Assembly (NCBI GenBank): GCA_017440565.1
Contig: JAFSHA010000072.1
Location: 1-38,647 of the forward strand
DNA: 38,647 bases
Direction: 5' to 3'
Source of the DNA: Eggerthellaceae bacterium
Lineage (GTDB): Bacteria; Actinomycetota; Coriobacteriia; Coriobacteriales; Eggerthellaceae
Below the pieces are notes generated by a model, which saw nothing but the letters and a program-made list of their open reading frames with translations, did no database searches and was not told the DNA's origin. Below, one piece after another: positions 7,533 to 17,077 of this stretch. Numbering within the stretch: the first letter of the stretch is position 1; each line of letters opens with the position of its first letter. Position numbers and translations under genes: made by a program.

Positions 7533-8735
7533 ATGGAGACGACACGAGTATTCGACGAAATCGCGAAGGCCTACAGGGACGGACTCAGAGGCGTGGACAG
7601 CCGCGGAGGTACGAGAAGCACAAAGACGTACAGCGCGCTGCAGTTCCTCGTGTTCCTCGCCGTAGGCCTTGCGCGTAAGCTCGTAATCTCGGTGGTTTCA
7701 GAGACCCTGCCGCACTTGAAGAAGGGTGCCATCCGAGACTTCGAAGAGATACTCCAGAAAGAGAAGATCATCGCGGGCACCCTGCTGGACGATCCGAGGT
7801 GGAACGCTACGGACCGCGTCTTCCGCTTCCCGTCCGGTACCATCATCGAGTTCTTCTCAGCGGATAGCCCTGGCAAGGTACACGGACCGTCCCGAGATAT
7901 TCTGTTCATCAACGAAGGCCAGAACATCCGCTGGGAAACAGCTCGCCAGCTCATGATCAGAACGCGCGAGTTCATCATCGTGGACTATAACCCGACGCAT
8001 GAGTTCTGGGTACACACCGAGCTCGCGACGGATCCGCGCTTCCGCACCATCGTCAGCACCTACAAGGACAACCGCTTCCTCACGCCCGCACAGGTAGAGG
8101 ACATCGAGCGTGGAAAGAAAAACGCCAACTGGTGGCGCGTCTACGGCCTCGGCGAGACAGGACAGCTCGAAGGCGTAATCTACCAGTTCGAACAGATAGA
8201 CGCCCTGCCGGACAACGCGGGCCTCGTACGCATCGGCGGCCTCGACTACGGCTTTACTAATTCCAAAGCGGCGGGCGTTTACATATTGGCCGATAAACGA
8301 AAACGGATCCTTTATCTGGACGAGATGTTCTATGGCCTGGGTATGCTAAACAGGGACATCGCGACAGCGCTCGCTGCCTACGGATTCCCGAAGAAAGGCC
8401 CGAGGCTATACGCGGATTGCGCAGAGCCTAAGTCTAACGCTGAACTCAAACTCTACGGATACAACATCTGGGCGTCCGACAAGAGCAAGGAAATCGTCGA
8501 CCAGATCGCATGGCTGTCCCAATGGGACATCTGCGTGACCAAGCGCTCGGTGAACATGATACACGAGTTCAGGAATTACCTCTGGGACACAGACAAGGAC
8601 GGCAACAAGCTGAATCAGCCTATCAAGGAATTCGACCACTGCATGGACGCCTTCCGTTACGCAGCATACGGCCAGCTCGCGGACTTCAGACCGCCAAAGA
8701 ACACGACAGTCAGAACAGGAAAACTGAAAAGATAA
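7533..8735 (+). CDS. terL: Terminase large subunit (400 aa)
   Basis: DNA-packaging motor with ATPase and nuclease domains. Walker A is GGTRSTKT at residues 25-32. Walker B is DILFINEG at 122-129, with the catalytic glutamate E128 region. The RNase H-like nuclease has its acidic residues in GGLDYGF (D238), YADCAEPKS (D295) and DHCMDAFRY (D368, D372). Length and motifs fit the Terminase_3 (PBSX/SPP1-like) group, which would go with headful packaging and a circularly permuted genome. ATG 7533 is chosen because it opens the conserved VFDEIAKAYRDG start. It follows the nested hairpin and precedes the neck/tail genes by one base. Confidence 0.95.
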   Translation: METTRVFDEIAKAYRDGLRGVDSRGGTRSTKTYSALQFLVFLAVGLARKLVISVVSETLPHLKKGAIRDFEEILQKEKIIAGTLLDDPRWNATDRVFRFPSGTIIEFFSADSPGKVHGPSRDILFINEGQNIRWETARQLMIRTREFIIVDYNPTHEFWVHTELATDPRFRTIVSTYKDNRFLTPAQVEDIERGKKNANWWRVYGLGETGQLEGVIYQFEQIDALPDNAGLVRIGGLDYGFTNSKAAGVYILADKRKRILYLDEMFYGLGMLNRDIATALAAYGFPKKGPRLYADCAEPKSNAELKLYGYNIWASDKSKEIVDQIAWLSQWDICVTKRSVNMIHEFRNYLWDTDKDGNKLNQPIKEFDHCMDAFRYAAYGQLADFRPPKNTTVRTGKLKR

Positions 8736-8736
8736 C

Positions 8737-9300
8737 ATGCAAAAGAGATTCAAGATGAAAACCGTGGCCGATGTGCTGCGCTGGGAGCCCTTCCTTGAGG
8801 CTGACCGGATAGACGCGCTGAAGGAAATCGCGCCACCCGCCCGTGTCGGGGGCAAAGAAGCCCCACAAGACCTTAACGACCTCACGCTGGGGCAACTTAT
8901 CCAGCTGGAGTCAATCGGGGCGGAAAAGGGCGTATTTGCCGCGATTGCCGTCGTGCTCCTGGGCAAGAGCGAAGACTGGGCCGCGAAGGCGCCCGCGATG
9001 GAGATGCTCGGATTGCGTAACATGGTAGTCAAGGAACAGGACCGGATCGCCGGACTCTTCCGTTCCCTGGCGCGCGATCCCGAGCCGGCGGAGATAATGG
9101 CGGGCATCGAAGGGCTCAACTTCGGCATGTTCGGCCTCGCGGACTGGTACGCCAGGCGCATGGGCATCAGCGACCACGACGACGCCTTCGACACGCCGTG
9201 GCTCCGCATCTGGCAGTGCCGCAAGAACGACATCGAAGAGGCGGAGTACCAGAAGCGCCTCCAGAACATAAGGACCAACATGGCGAAAGCCAAAAAGTAA
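8737..9300 (+). CDS. Hypothetical protein, possible tail assembly chaperone (187 aa)
   Basis: Mainly helical protein starting one base after the terL stop. The central part LNDLTLGQLIQLESIG, then VLLGKSEDWAAKAPAMEMLGL, resembles small gut-phage proteins that I recall near tail genes and associate with tail assembly chaperones; this is a weak memory of a pattern, not a match. The end is basic (IRTNMAKAKK). A chaperone usually sits right before the tape measure with a frameshift extension, while here two large tail genes intervene and I see no slippery site. The role remains open. Confidence 0.6.
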   Translation: MQKRFKMKTVADVLRWEPFLEADRIDALKEIAPPARVGGKEAPQDLNDLTLGQLIQLESIGAEKGVFAAIAVVLLGKSEDWAAKAPAMEMLGLRNMVVKEQDRIAGLFRSLARDPEPAEIMAGIEGLNFGMFGLADWYARRMGISDHDDAFDTPWLRIWQCRKNDIEEAEYQKRLQNIRTNMAKAKK

Positions 9301-9307
9301 CGACAGC

Positions 9308-9745
9308 ATGAACACCGACAGAGAAATCAAGCGAATCGCCCAGGAGATAACGCCGCATTACTGCTACGGCACTCCGTACTTCCTGAACACACAGACCGAC
9401 AGGATGCGCAGGGACAAGAAGATGCCGGCCTGCCTTCACATTCAGACGGCGGAGGGCTCCGAGGTGACCTCGGCGTCGCCATACTGGCAGACGGAGCTGC
9501 GGACGCGCCGCGTCCAGGTAGGATTCGCGGACACCGTGAAGTTCGACCAGGATCCCGAGAAGAGCATCGAGACCGTAGAGCGTCTGCTGGACATGGGCCG
9601 CGAGCTGATAAAGCGCATGAACGCAACGAACAAATGGGCGCAGATCGATTCCTTCTCGTACCAGGTATTATACAACACGCAGGACGGAAACCTTATCTGG
9701 GTGCTCCTGGACTTCAACGCTACCGAAATGCCACAGACATGCTGA
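9308..9745 (+). CDS. Hypothetical neck/tail protein (145 aa)
   Basis: Compact mixed alpha/beta protein. It has a polar start (NTDREIKRIAQEITPHYCYG), a central beta-rich part (YWQTELRTRRVQVGFAD) and then a helix (SIETVERLLDMGRELIKRM) and a hydrophobic end (NLIWVLLDFNATEMPQTC). Nothing marks an enzyme. Its stop overlaps the next ATG, and it lies between terL and an HK97 gp10-like gene, so a head-tail joining or tail-completion role is plausible. I do not recognise the family. Confidence 0.65.
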   Translation: MNTDREIKRIAQEITPHYCYGTPYFLNTQTDRMRRDKKMPACLHIQTAEGSEVTSASPYWQTELRTRRVQVGFADTVKFDQDPEKSIETVERLLDMGRELIKRMNATNKWAQIDSFSYQVLYNTQDGNLIWVLLDFNATEMPQTC

Positions 9746-10209
9746 GCGAAGAGATAAGACAGATCCTCCTGGAAGAGCTTGAGGACCTGAAGCGGCGCAT
9801 CACGGAGAACATGGGACGCGCGGATCAGATTGTCAGCGGCAAGACCAGAGATTCCATGCAAGCCAGCGTCCAGGGGAACGCCGGAGTCCTGACAGGACGT
9901 CAGGCCTTCGCCACCTTGGAAACCGGAAGCCGCCCATGGAGCCGCAAGCCGAAGCGCACGCCCAAATGGTTTGCAGATCTCATCGGAGAATGGATAGACC
10001 AGCGCGGGCTCGACCTTAACCAGTGGGCCGTCGCCCACACGATAATCCACAAGGGCTCGAAGCTCTACCGATCCGGAGGCCGCGCAGATATCTACTCTCC
10101 GGAATTACAGAAGTCCGTCGACCGCATCGGGGACCGGATCCTGGACCAGTACGCGGTGCTGGTTACTAACCGATTAACCATGAACGAACCAACCAAGATA
10201 GAAGTATGA
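9739..10209 (+). CDS. HK97 gp10-like neck/tail completion protein (156 aa)
   Basis: Resembles the HK97 gp10 group that joins head and tail: an N-terminal helix (LSEEIRQILLEELEDLKRRI), the signature TGRQAFATLETGSRPWSRKPKRTP in two pieces with its G-S-R-P-W, then WAVAHTIIHKGSKLYRSGGRADIY. The aromatic and basic residues here are typical of relatives from Bacteroidetes prophages. I start at ATG 9739, inside the stop of the preceding gene, because the upstream in-frame ATG 9634 would overlap that gene by over 100 bases. The stop overlaps the next ATG (ATGA). Confidence in the exact role is moderate. Confidence 0.65.
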   Translation: MLSEEIRQILLEELEDLKRRITENMGRADQIVSGKTRDSMQASVQGNAGVLTGRQAFATLETGSRPWSRKPKRTPKWFADLIGEWIDQRGLDLNQWAVAHTIIHKGSKLYRSGGRADIYSPELQKSVDRIGDRILDQYAVLVTNRLTMNEPTKIEV

Positions 10210-11552
10210 GATACATCGACACAACGATAGACGCCGCGCCAAGTCTTCTGCAGCTGCGCGTGGGATTCCCGGAATCCGTCGTCTTCATGTACTCGCGCCA
10301 GCCTCTGACAGTGGAAAGCCTGGGGCCAAGCGCCGGCAACCTTCCCGTCAGTCTGACCGTCACCCATGTGGCCAGCGGCAGACACCATACCGAGACCCGC
10401 TGGTTCTACCGTGAACGCGTCGAGTTCGACCTCAGCCGCATCATGCAGCTGCTGGCCCCTGACGTTGACAGCATCCTCAGCCGCGTGGACTACAACGAAG
10501 GCAAGACCCTCGCGGAAGTCTTCACGTGGCGCCTTGGCTACACGGACACGGACGGGGCGCTGTACAACATCAGATACTACCCGCAGACCGATACGATCAC
10601 AGCCATGTACGGGGCTCTCGACCAGACGGAGATCTACGGAGAGCACACCCAGCGACGCCTATGGGTCAACTTCCCGCAGACCATCGCGCTGTGGCGCAAC
10701 CGCTACAACGAGATAGCCTTTGTGACTGAAGACGCCTATCACATGCCTGACATCGCCCCTGGACAGGACGTGACCATCGGCGATGTATACCCGAATATCA
10801 CCCTACCCCCAGCCGTAATGGAGTGCGACATCATCGGCACCCTCGAGGCTGAAGGAGACACCGAGCTGCTGGCGAAACTCCGCAAAGGCATGGCCCTGCG
10901 CGACCTCGGTCTTACATGGCGCGCCCGAGTCGAGAACGGCAGCGCCACAGAGCAGGCCTATCGCCTCGTTACGCTTATACCGGACTGCTCTACGCGCGGC
11001 ACGTATCTGCGCTGGCTGAACCGACGCGGAGAAGTCAGCTACTGGCTCTTCGTACGTTCGCAGCTGCGTACCACGACGACCGTGCGGGAATCCTTCGTCC
11101 GCTACTATCCAGGTGACCCTGCAGCTCCGGAGAGCGACTCGATCTATACTAACAGCAGGAAGGCAGACTACCGAGAGGCACGAGAGATGGTGCTCGGAGC
11201 CGTAGGACTGAGCCGCGACGAGTATGAGGACCTGTGCGACCTCGCGACTTCTCCTGTCGTGGAGCGCTTGGTACCGGAGATCCCCGAGGAAGATACAGAG
11301 CTTAATGTAGCATACGACGGCGGCGACTCGACCACTACCGCCAGCACGGCCATCGAAGCGGCAGACGGAGCAGAGACTCAGGTGGAAGGCGGCGACGCCA
11401 CCACGAACGTGCGCGGCAGCGGACCGTACAGGTGGCAGCGCGTGACAGTGGCAGCTGGCACGTTCACCCGTAATATCAGGAGGGACACACCGAACAGGCA
11501 GGACCTCGAGTTTGTCATTGAGCTGCCGGAGCGTAACACCGTCAAGCTATGA
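10206..11552 (+). CDS. Putative tail protein (448 aa)
   Basis: Large, mostly beta-rich protein with no transmembrane or enzyme motif. It opens MRYIDTTIDAAPSLLQLRVG, has many aromatic residues in strands (WFYRERVEFDLSRIMQ, TLAEVFTWRLGYTDTDG), and ends with a low-complexity T/A/E-rich stretch near 375-410 followed by a beta segment (RWQRVTVAAGTFTRNIRR). ATGA overlaps on both sides link it to the gp10-like gene and the 601-aa gene. Position before the tape measure suggests a distal tail or baseplate part, though such genes normally follow the tape measure. Family not recognised with certainty. Confidence 0.65.
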   Translation: MRYIDTTIDAAPSLLQLRVGFPESVVFMYSRQPLTVESLGPSAGNLPVSLTVTHVASGRHHTETRWFYRERVEFDLSRIMQLLAPDVDSILSRVDYNEGKTLAEVFTWRLGYTDTDGALYNIRYYPQTDTITAMYGALDQTEIYGEHTQRRLWVNFPQTIALWRNRYNEIAFVTEDAYHMPDIAPGQDVTIGDVYPNITLPPAVMECDIIGTLEAEGDTELLAKLRKGMALRDLGLTWRARVENGSATEQAYRLVTLIPDCSTRGTYLRWLNRRGEVSYWLFVRSQLRTTTTVRESFVRYYPGDPAAPESDSIYTNSRKADYREAREMVLGAVGLSRDEYEDLCDLATSPVVERLVPEIPEEDTELNVAYDGGDSTTTASTAIEAADGAETQVEGGDATTNVRGSGPYRWQRVTVAAGTFTRNIRRDTPNRQDLEFVIELPERNTVKL

Positions 11553-13354
11553 GACGCGAACTGATCATCGACGGCCAGCATGTTGACCTGACCGACAAGA
11601 CCGACATCACCCTCGAGTACGTCAACAACCTGTTCGGAGACATCGGCAAGATAGAGCTCGCGAGGTCCTATACTCTGAAGCTGCCGAGGACCCTGCATAA
11701 TGCCAGGATCCTCGACGCACCGGAGATCCCGGCGCGCGAGTCTTCAAAGACACGCCGATTCCTTACTGCTCACTTCATCCAGAACGGCATCGACCTCCTC
11801 GGTCCCGCGCGTGCCTACATCCTCCGCACAACGTCAGAAGAATATGAAATCGCCCTGGTACGTGAAGCGCTCGAAGCCCTGCGAAGCCTGAGCGAGTCGA
11901 AGGCCACGCTGAACGATCTGCCTGATTTGCCGACCATGAGCAGGGTGCCTGTTGATTACAGCCCAGTGCCCGATGCGGATGTTTTCTTCGCTCGTTACAA
12001 CTCGGGCCTCGGAGGCAGGAGCTATCCGCAGGTCAACGCCACAACGCACCCCTGCGTCCGCCTTTCCTTCCTGCTGGACGCAGTTCTGAGAGGGGCGGGT
12101 ATTCCGTACGCGGTGTCGGACCGCGTGGCTTACTGGCTCCGAGAGACCGTTCTGCTTGCGGCACCGTCTCATAAGCCTAACAGGGCCATGGCACTGGAAT
12201 CGGGGTCTTCGTTTGCCGTAACATATACGGGCACCGATTCAAGTATATTGTTCGGTTCAGGAAAAGTTGACGGCTGGGACCCCCTTAATATGAGTCCGGA
12301 TGGCTACGGTTTCGATATAGAAGACGAGTCGCAGCAGCTGATACATATCAACATCGAGGTGCCTGAAGAATATCGGTCGATATTCCAGGACGTCCAGCTT
12401 CGAATCATCGGAGGGGGCGAGGGAGGATATGCTACCCTTGCCGAGATCAGGCTATCCGATAACGCCTATATTTTCGAGGGGGCCGTAGAGGTATCAGGCT
12501 TTCTTTGGTATAATCTAGAATTTTATCAGTCTGGGTTGCCTTACACTGGCCTCCCCTATGTAGAGTTCCTTGCTCATGACCCCGATAAGCCTCAGCTACA
12601 GATAGGCCGAGTGCGCGAAGAGTTAGACATCGCTCTCGACGGCGGGCGCTTCCCTATCGAGGGAAACCTTCCAGACATAGCGCAGTGGGACTTCGTGAAG
12701 GCTTGCATGGCACTGTTTGGACTCGTGCCGGTCATCAGAGACGGCGGGCTCTCTCTCGTCGAGTCCCGCGAGATATTGGACACGACAGACGCCTACGACT
12801 GGACATGTAAGGCGGAACTTCCGGAGGATGCCGAAGTGTCATACAGCATGGACGGATGGTCCCGCCACAACCGCATAGCGTTCGAAGAGAACACCGAACT
12901 CGAGGCCGATCCGGCGGCGGATATCCAAGTCGACGATGAGACACTGAAGGATGACCGCGAGTGGTATCAGCTCCCGTTTGCAGCATCTAACGAGGGCAAC
13001 GCCCTGCACTATCAGATTGAGGCCGACGGAAAGATCACTGATATCGACATGAATCCGAGGATCTTCCGAGTGACGACAGAGACAGCAGAAGACGGAACCT
13101 ACGAAGCCGCCCTGTACTATCCGGATGAGCTGCGCGGCGAGGGCCTTCGTGACACTTTCTACAAGGAACTGCAGGAGACTATCCGCAAGCCCGTGCGCCT
13201 CACTTGCCTGGTACGACTGAACGAGCTGGACCTGGCGGACATGGACCTGACGCGTGCCGTGTACCTGGGACAGACCGGGCGATACTACGCAATACTCAAG
13301 ATTCAGACGTCCGACACGGACCTCTGCAAAGTGGAACTCATACAAATCGCATAA
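11549..13354 (+). CDS. Putative distal tail protein (601 aa)
   Basis: Begins MRRELIIDGQHVDLTDKTDITLEY-type sequence, seen at the start of tail proteins of Bacteroidetes prophages, and continues as a multi-domain beta-rich protein. The segment coded at about 11930-12640 (residues 128-364) uses more T-ending codons and is AT-richer than its flanks, as if a domain had been exchanged there; this part has beta motifs such as LIHINIEVPEEYRSIFQDVQ. It probably forms part of the tail tip and may contact the cell surface. It lies directly before the tape measure with a three-base gap. Confidence 0.65.
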   Translation: MRRELIIDGQHVDLTDKTDITLEYVNNLFGDIGKIELARSYTLKLPRTLHNARILDAPEIPARESSKTRRFLTAHFIQNGIDLLGPARAYILRTTSEEYEIALVREALEALRSLSESKATLNDLPDLPTMSRVPVDYSPVPDADVFFARYNSGLGGRSYPQVNATTHPCVRLSFLLDAVLRGAGIPYAVSDRVAYWLRETVLLAAPSHKPNRAMALESGSSFAVTYTGTDSSILFGSGKVDGWDPLNMSPDGYGFDIEDESQQLIHINIEVPEEYRSIFQDVQLRIIGGGEGGYATLAEIRLSDNAYIFEGAVEVSGFLWYNLEFYQSGLPYTGLPYVEFLAHDPDKPQLQIGRVREELDIALDGGRFPIEGNLPDIAQWDFVKACMALFGLVPVIRDGGLSLVESREILDTTDAYDWTCKAELPEDAEVSYSMDGWSRHNRIAFEENTELEADPAADIQVDDETLKDDREWYQLPFAASNEGNALHYQIEADGKITDIDMNPRIFRVTTETAEDGTYEAALYYPDELRGEGLRDTFYKELQETIRKPVRLTCLVRLNELDLADMDLTRAVYLGQTGRYYAILKIQTSDTDLCKVELIQIA

Positions 13355-13357
13355 CCT

Positions 13358-15550
13358 ATGGCCGAAACAACGACAAAAATACTCGAGGTAGTCGTGGACA
13401 ACAACAAAGCCGTCAGCGCTATCTCAGAATACAATCGCTTGATTGATGAGCAGAAGGCGAAGCAAACCGAACTAGCAAAGGCCTACGCAGACGGCAAGAT
13501 CTCTCAAAGTGACTACTACAAAGCGATGGCGCAAAGTAAAGAAGTCACGAAGACATACAGCCGTCAAGTTCAGGAGCTCAGCAAGGAAATCCAGAATAAC
13601 ATCAAGATGGACACCGAGCAAGCCGGATCACTTCGCGCCCTCCGTGCCGAATTGAGCAACGTGACGAAACAGTACGACATGTTGTCGGAAGCCGACCGGC
13701 AGGCCGCGGACGGTTTGAAGCTCAAACAGCAGATCGAAGTGATCACAGCCCAGCTCAAGAACAGCGAGCAGGAGACTGGGCGGTTTTACCGCAACGTCGG
13801 AAACTACGCTAACGGATTCGTCGAGGCCTTCACGCGCATGGGCGGATCCATGGGCAAGATGCAAGGCCCGATGAACCTCGTAAAAAACGGGTTCAACGCA
13901 ATATCGGCCACCCCGCTGATTGCCATTCTAGGCGCCCTAGTGACCATAATTCAGAAAGTGATCCAGAACCTCAAGAGTTCCGAGGCGACTATGAACGCAG
14001 TGACAACCGCGCTCGCACCTTTGAACGCCGGAGGGCGACTGCTCACGAAGGTAATGCAGGCGCTTGGAAACGGAATCGCGAAGGTAGTAACGAAGCTGAC
14101 GTCATGGGCTGATAAGCTCGGACTGATAAACGAAGCCATGAAGGTCGAGCAACAGCTGACGAAGGACGCGATCGCCCTGCAGCTACGCGAACGCGAGGTG
14201 ATAAGACAGAACGCAGACAGCCAGCTCAAGGTCTCACAGCTACGCGCCCAGGCCGCTGACAAACTGAATTACAGCGCGAAGCAGCGCGTCGAATTCCTGG
14301 AGCAGGCGCTGGCCGAAGAAGAAGCAATCGCAAGACGCGAAATGGAACTGGCAAAGGAGCGCTACAGAATACAGGAAGAGCAATCGAAGCTGGCCGAGAA
14401 CAGCAAGGAAGAGAATGACCAGCTCGCACAGTCATACGCGGCGATGCGAGACGCGGAGCGCTCATACTACGATAAGTCCCGAGAACTGACCGCACAGCTT
14501 GTGGAAGCGAAGAAGCAAATCGCAGCCGAGGCCAAGGCCGCCGGAGACGCCAGCCTCAAAGCAACAGAGAATGAAATGAAGGCGCTGGCGAAGGCACAAG
14601 GTGCGACAGACGAGCAGATCCAGAAGCAGCTCGACATCAAGAAACGCGAAATCGAAGCGCGCCTTCGACTTGTCGAGGAAGGATCACTGGCCGAATTCCA
14701 GCTAAAACAGCAACAACTGCAGGTCGAATATGACATCGACATGCAGCGCCTCGCGAACGAAGAGGGCGCAGACGAGCTCATCAAGCTACGCCGCCAGCAG
14801 TTCACACAAGACATGACGGAGCTGGAGCGCACATGGGAGGAAGAGGCACAAGCCGTCGCAGACGAGCTGCTCCAGGCTAACCTCGACGCGATATTCGCGG
14901 AGCAAGAGGCTCGACGCGTAGCCTTCGAGGAACAGATAGCGCAGGAGAAGGCGAAGCAGGAAATGGCGGAAGAGACTGCGCTGGCATTTGCCAATGTAGC
15001 AGGAAGCATCGCCGGCATGCTGCAGACATTTGGCGAAGAAAATAAGGAGCTGACTCGTCTGTCAAAGGTAATCGCTCTCGCACAGATCGCAATCGAGACC
15101 GGAGTGGCCACCGCGAAGGGAATCAGCTCAGCGATGTCCGTCCCATTCCCAGCGAACCTCGCGGCCATAGCAACAACCATAGCGACCATTATCTCCGGAA
15201 TGACCTCGGCTATCTCGACAGTTAAGGGCGCCAAGTTCGCAACGGGCGGACTGGTAAGCGGACCAGGCACCGCAACCAGCGACAGCATCCCGGCAATGCT
15301 CAGCAATGGCGAAAGCGTGATGAACGCAAAGAGCACGGCGATGTTCGGGCCTTTGCTTTCAAGCCTGAACCAGGCAGGCGGAGGCATCGCCTTCAACCCG
15401 GCGGCAGGCGGGCAGCGCGAAGGTTACGAATTCCTCGCAAGCGCGGTGGCTGCTGGCATGAAGTCTGTAAAGCTCTCCGTAGCGGTGGACGAGGTCAGCC
15501 GAGTGCAGGGCCGAGTCGACGACATCAAGGACATCAGCACAATCGGATAA
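13358..15550 (+). CDS. Tail tape measure protein (730 aa)
   Basis: Long helical protein that sets tail length. Residues 1-150 and 260-560 are coiled-coil-like, rich in A, E, K and Q. A hydrophobic membrane-like segment lies near 185-205 (PLIAILGALVTIIQKVIQ). The end has a second hydrophobic region and a glycine-rich tail with the pattern TGGLVSGPGTATSDSIPAML-SNGESVMNAKS, typical of tape measures. At about 1.5 angstrom per residue the tail would be near 110 nm, a normal siphovirus length. No peptidase motif is seen. It closes the tail block, followed only by a 75-aa gene and a terminator. Confidence 0.9.
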   Translation: MAETTTKILEVVVDNNKAVSAISEYNRLIDEQKAKQTELAKAYADGKISQSDYYKAMAQSKEVTKTYSRQVQELSKEIQNNIKMDTEQAGSLRALRAELSNVTKQYDMLSEADRQAADGLKLKQQIEVITAQLKNSEQETGRFYRNVGNYANGFVEAFTRMGGSMGKMQGPMNLVKNGFNAISATPLIAILGALVTIIQKVIQNLKSSEATMNAVTTALAPLNAGGRLLTKVMQALGNGIAKVVTKLTSWADKLGLINEAMKVEQQLTKDAIALQLREREVIRQNADSQLKVSQLRAQAADKLNYSAKQRVEFLEQALAEEEAIARREMELAKERYRIQEEQSKLAENSKEENDQLAQSYAAMRDAERSYYDKSRELTAQLVEAKKQIAAEAKAAGDASLKATENEMKALAKAQGATDEQIQKQLDIKKREIEARLRLVEEGSLAEFQLKQQQLQVEYDIDMQRLANEEGADELIKLRRQQFTQDMTELERTWEEEAQAVADELLQANLDAIFAEQEARRVAFEEQIAQEKAKQEMAEETALAFANVAGSIAGMLQTFGEENKELTRLSKVIALAQIAIETGVATAKGISSAMSVPFPANLAAIATTIATIISGMTSAISTVKGAKFATGGLVSGPGTATSDSIPAMLSNGESVMNAKSTAMFGPLLSSLNQAGGGIAFNPAAGGQREGYEFLASAVAAGMKSVKLSVAVDEVSRVQGRVDDIKDISTIG

Positions 15551-15554
15551 GCCC

Positions 15555-15782
15555 ATGAAAAGATACGAACTCATAGAAAAACACGAACGCGTGCTGCAGG
15601 AGTGCGCCATGGCGGGAATCGCGGTCCAGGACTGGAAGAACGCCGAGATTTACCGATTCGTGCAGAAGCTGAAGGGCGACGGCAACAAGATGGACTACTG
15701 CGTCCATCAAGCCATGATCCGCTACGTCATATCGGAGGCGACGGTCTGGCGGATACTTCGAAGCATGGAGAAAACTATCTAA
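15555..15782 (+). CDS. Small hypothetical protein (75 aa)
   Basis: Starts four bases after the tape measure stop. The predicted helices (LIEKHERVLQECAMAGIAVQDW, EIYRFVQKLKGDGNKMDY in pieces) end in QAMIRYVISEATVWRILRSME, which resembles a helix-turn-helix with recognition helix EATVWRILRS. It could regulate late genes or be a small virion part. The gene is the last before two hairpins and the terminator at 15823. Family not recognised. Confidence 0.65.
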   Translation: MKRYELIEKHERVLQECAMAGIAVQDWKNAEIYRFVQKLKGDGNKMDYCVHQAMIRYVISEATVWRILRSMEKTI

Positions 15783-15788
15783 ATAGCT

Positions 15789-15849
15789 AACTATCACAAC
15801 TTGATAGTTGAAAAATCAAACAAAGTGGCGCCCAGTGCGCCACTTTTTG
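15789..15849 (+). terminator. Hairpin plus rho-independent terminator after tail genes
   Basis: A first hairpin, AACTATCA 15789-15796 with TGATAGTT 15802-15809, is followed by a strong terminator: AAGTGGCGC 15823-15831 with GCGCCACTT 15837-15845 around CCAGT, then a run of T. The second stem resembles the terminator at 5244. It splits the late region into a tail transcript and a head transcript, which therefore needs its own promoter within 15850-15883. Confidence 0.85.
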
Positions 15850-15883
15850 CGTTATTTGCAAAAAAAACAAATCAACGCGAGAC

Positions 15884-17053
15884 ATGATCCTGAAAGTTTA
15901 TAGCACGATAATGCCCGAAGAAGACCGCATGTATATGCAGTGGATGGGCCTCGACGGCGTATCATTCAACAGCATTGACGAGTTCATCGCCTCTATTCCG
16001 GAGGACGACGACACAATCGACATGCGCATCAACTCACCAGGCGGCTGCGTTCCGGAAGGCTGGGCGATCATAGACAAGCTCCGCGCGACCGGAAAGAAGA
16101 TCATCGCCACAATCGAAGGCGACGCCGCGTCCATGGCGGCAATCATACTGCTCGCAGCATCGGAGCGCAAGGCTTACAAGCACGCACGCCTTCTCATTCA
16201 TGACGCATATTTCCCAGAATACACCCTGGCGGGCGCATACCACAAGGAAGACCTGGAGAAGCTCGCAGCGTCACTTGACGAAGACAACCAGCGCGCCCTG
16301 GACTTCATGGTAGAGAGGACCGGCGCAGACCGAGAAACCCTCGAAGCGCTCATGAAAGAGGACAAATTCATCGACATGGAGCAGGCGAAGGAACTCGGCT
16401 TCATCCATGAGATCCTGGAACCGGCAAGCGCAAGCGTCAAGCCGAAGGCCTGGAAGCGTAAAGAAACCAATTCATCGACAGATATGGAAAACAAAAAGAC
16501 ACTCGCCTCAGCATTCAAGGCATTCGCTGAGGCTCTCGGCCTTTCAGTGAAGATGGAGGCTGACCCGGCCCCGGTAGGCTACGTGCTGGCCGCACAGGAC
16601 GGCACGGAGATTACAATCGACAAGCCGGAAGGCGAGGACCCTGCAGTGGGCGACGCCGCATCACCAGACGGAGAATTCCTCATGCCGGACGGTACCACCA
16701 TCGTAGTGGCTGACGGAGTAATCACAGAGATCCGTGACGCAGAGCAGGAGACTGATCCAGAAGACGAAGCGCACAAGGCGGAAATCGAGGCGAAGGACGC
16801 CGAGATCGCATCGCTTCAGGCGCGCATCCAGGAGCTCGAGGCGAACCAGATGACCGACGACCAGAAGGACATCGTGGCGAAGGTCACCAAGGCCGGCGGA
16901 AAGGCATGGCTTGACAAGACCCTCCAGTCGAACTACAAGCCGCAGCAGCGCCAGCGCAATCAGCAGACAGTGGAGCCCAAGGCTTCACAGATCAAATCAG
17001 ACCTCGACGCGATCAAGGAGCGCAGGAAAAGCCGCGCAAAGAAATCGGAATAA
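15884..17053 (+). CDS. ClpP-like prohead protease with scaffold-like C-terminus (389 aa)
   Basis: Serine peptidase of the ClpP/S14-like phage group that matures the prohead. INSPGG near 49-54 forms the oxyanion region, the nucleophile is S83 in GDAASMAAI, and the base is H106 in LLIHDAY. The peptidase domain ends near residue 195. Residues 200-389 are acidic and helical, with a coiled coil (AHKAEIEAKDAEIASLQARI) and a basic end, as in scaffolding proteins. An in-frame ATG at 16484 (residue 201, MENKKTLASAF) follows an A-rich leader and could yield the scaffold alone, as known for lambda C/Nu3. It directly precedes the capsid gene. Confidence 0.9.
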   Translation: MILKVYSTIMPEEDRMYMQWMGLDGVSFNSIDEFIASIPEDDDTIDMRINSPGGCVPEGWAIIDKLRATGKKIIATIEGDAASMAAIILLAASERKAYKHARLLIHDAYFPEYTLAGAYHKEDLEKLAASLDEDNQRALDFMVERTGADRETLEALMKEDKFIDMEQAKELGFIHEILEPASASVKPKAWKRKETNSSTDMENKKTLASAFKAFAEALGLSVKMEADPAPVGYVLAAQDGTEITIDKPEGEDPAVGDAASPDGEFLMPDGTTIVVADGVITEIRDAEQETDPEDEAHKAEIEAKDAEIASLQARIQELEANQMTDDQKDIVAKVTKAGGKAWLDKTLQSNYKPQQRQRNQQTVEPKASQIKSDLDAIKERRKSRAKKSE

Positions 17054-17077
17054 TAACCCCTTAACACACTGACATAT

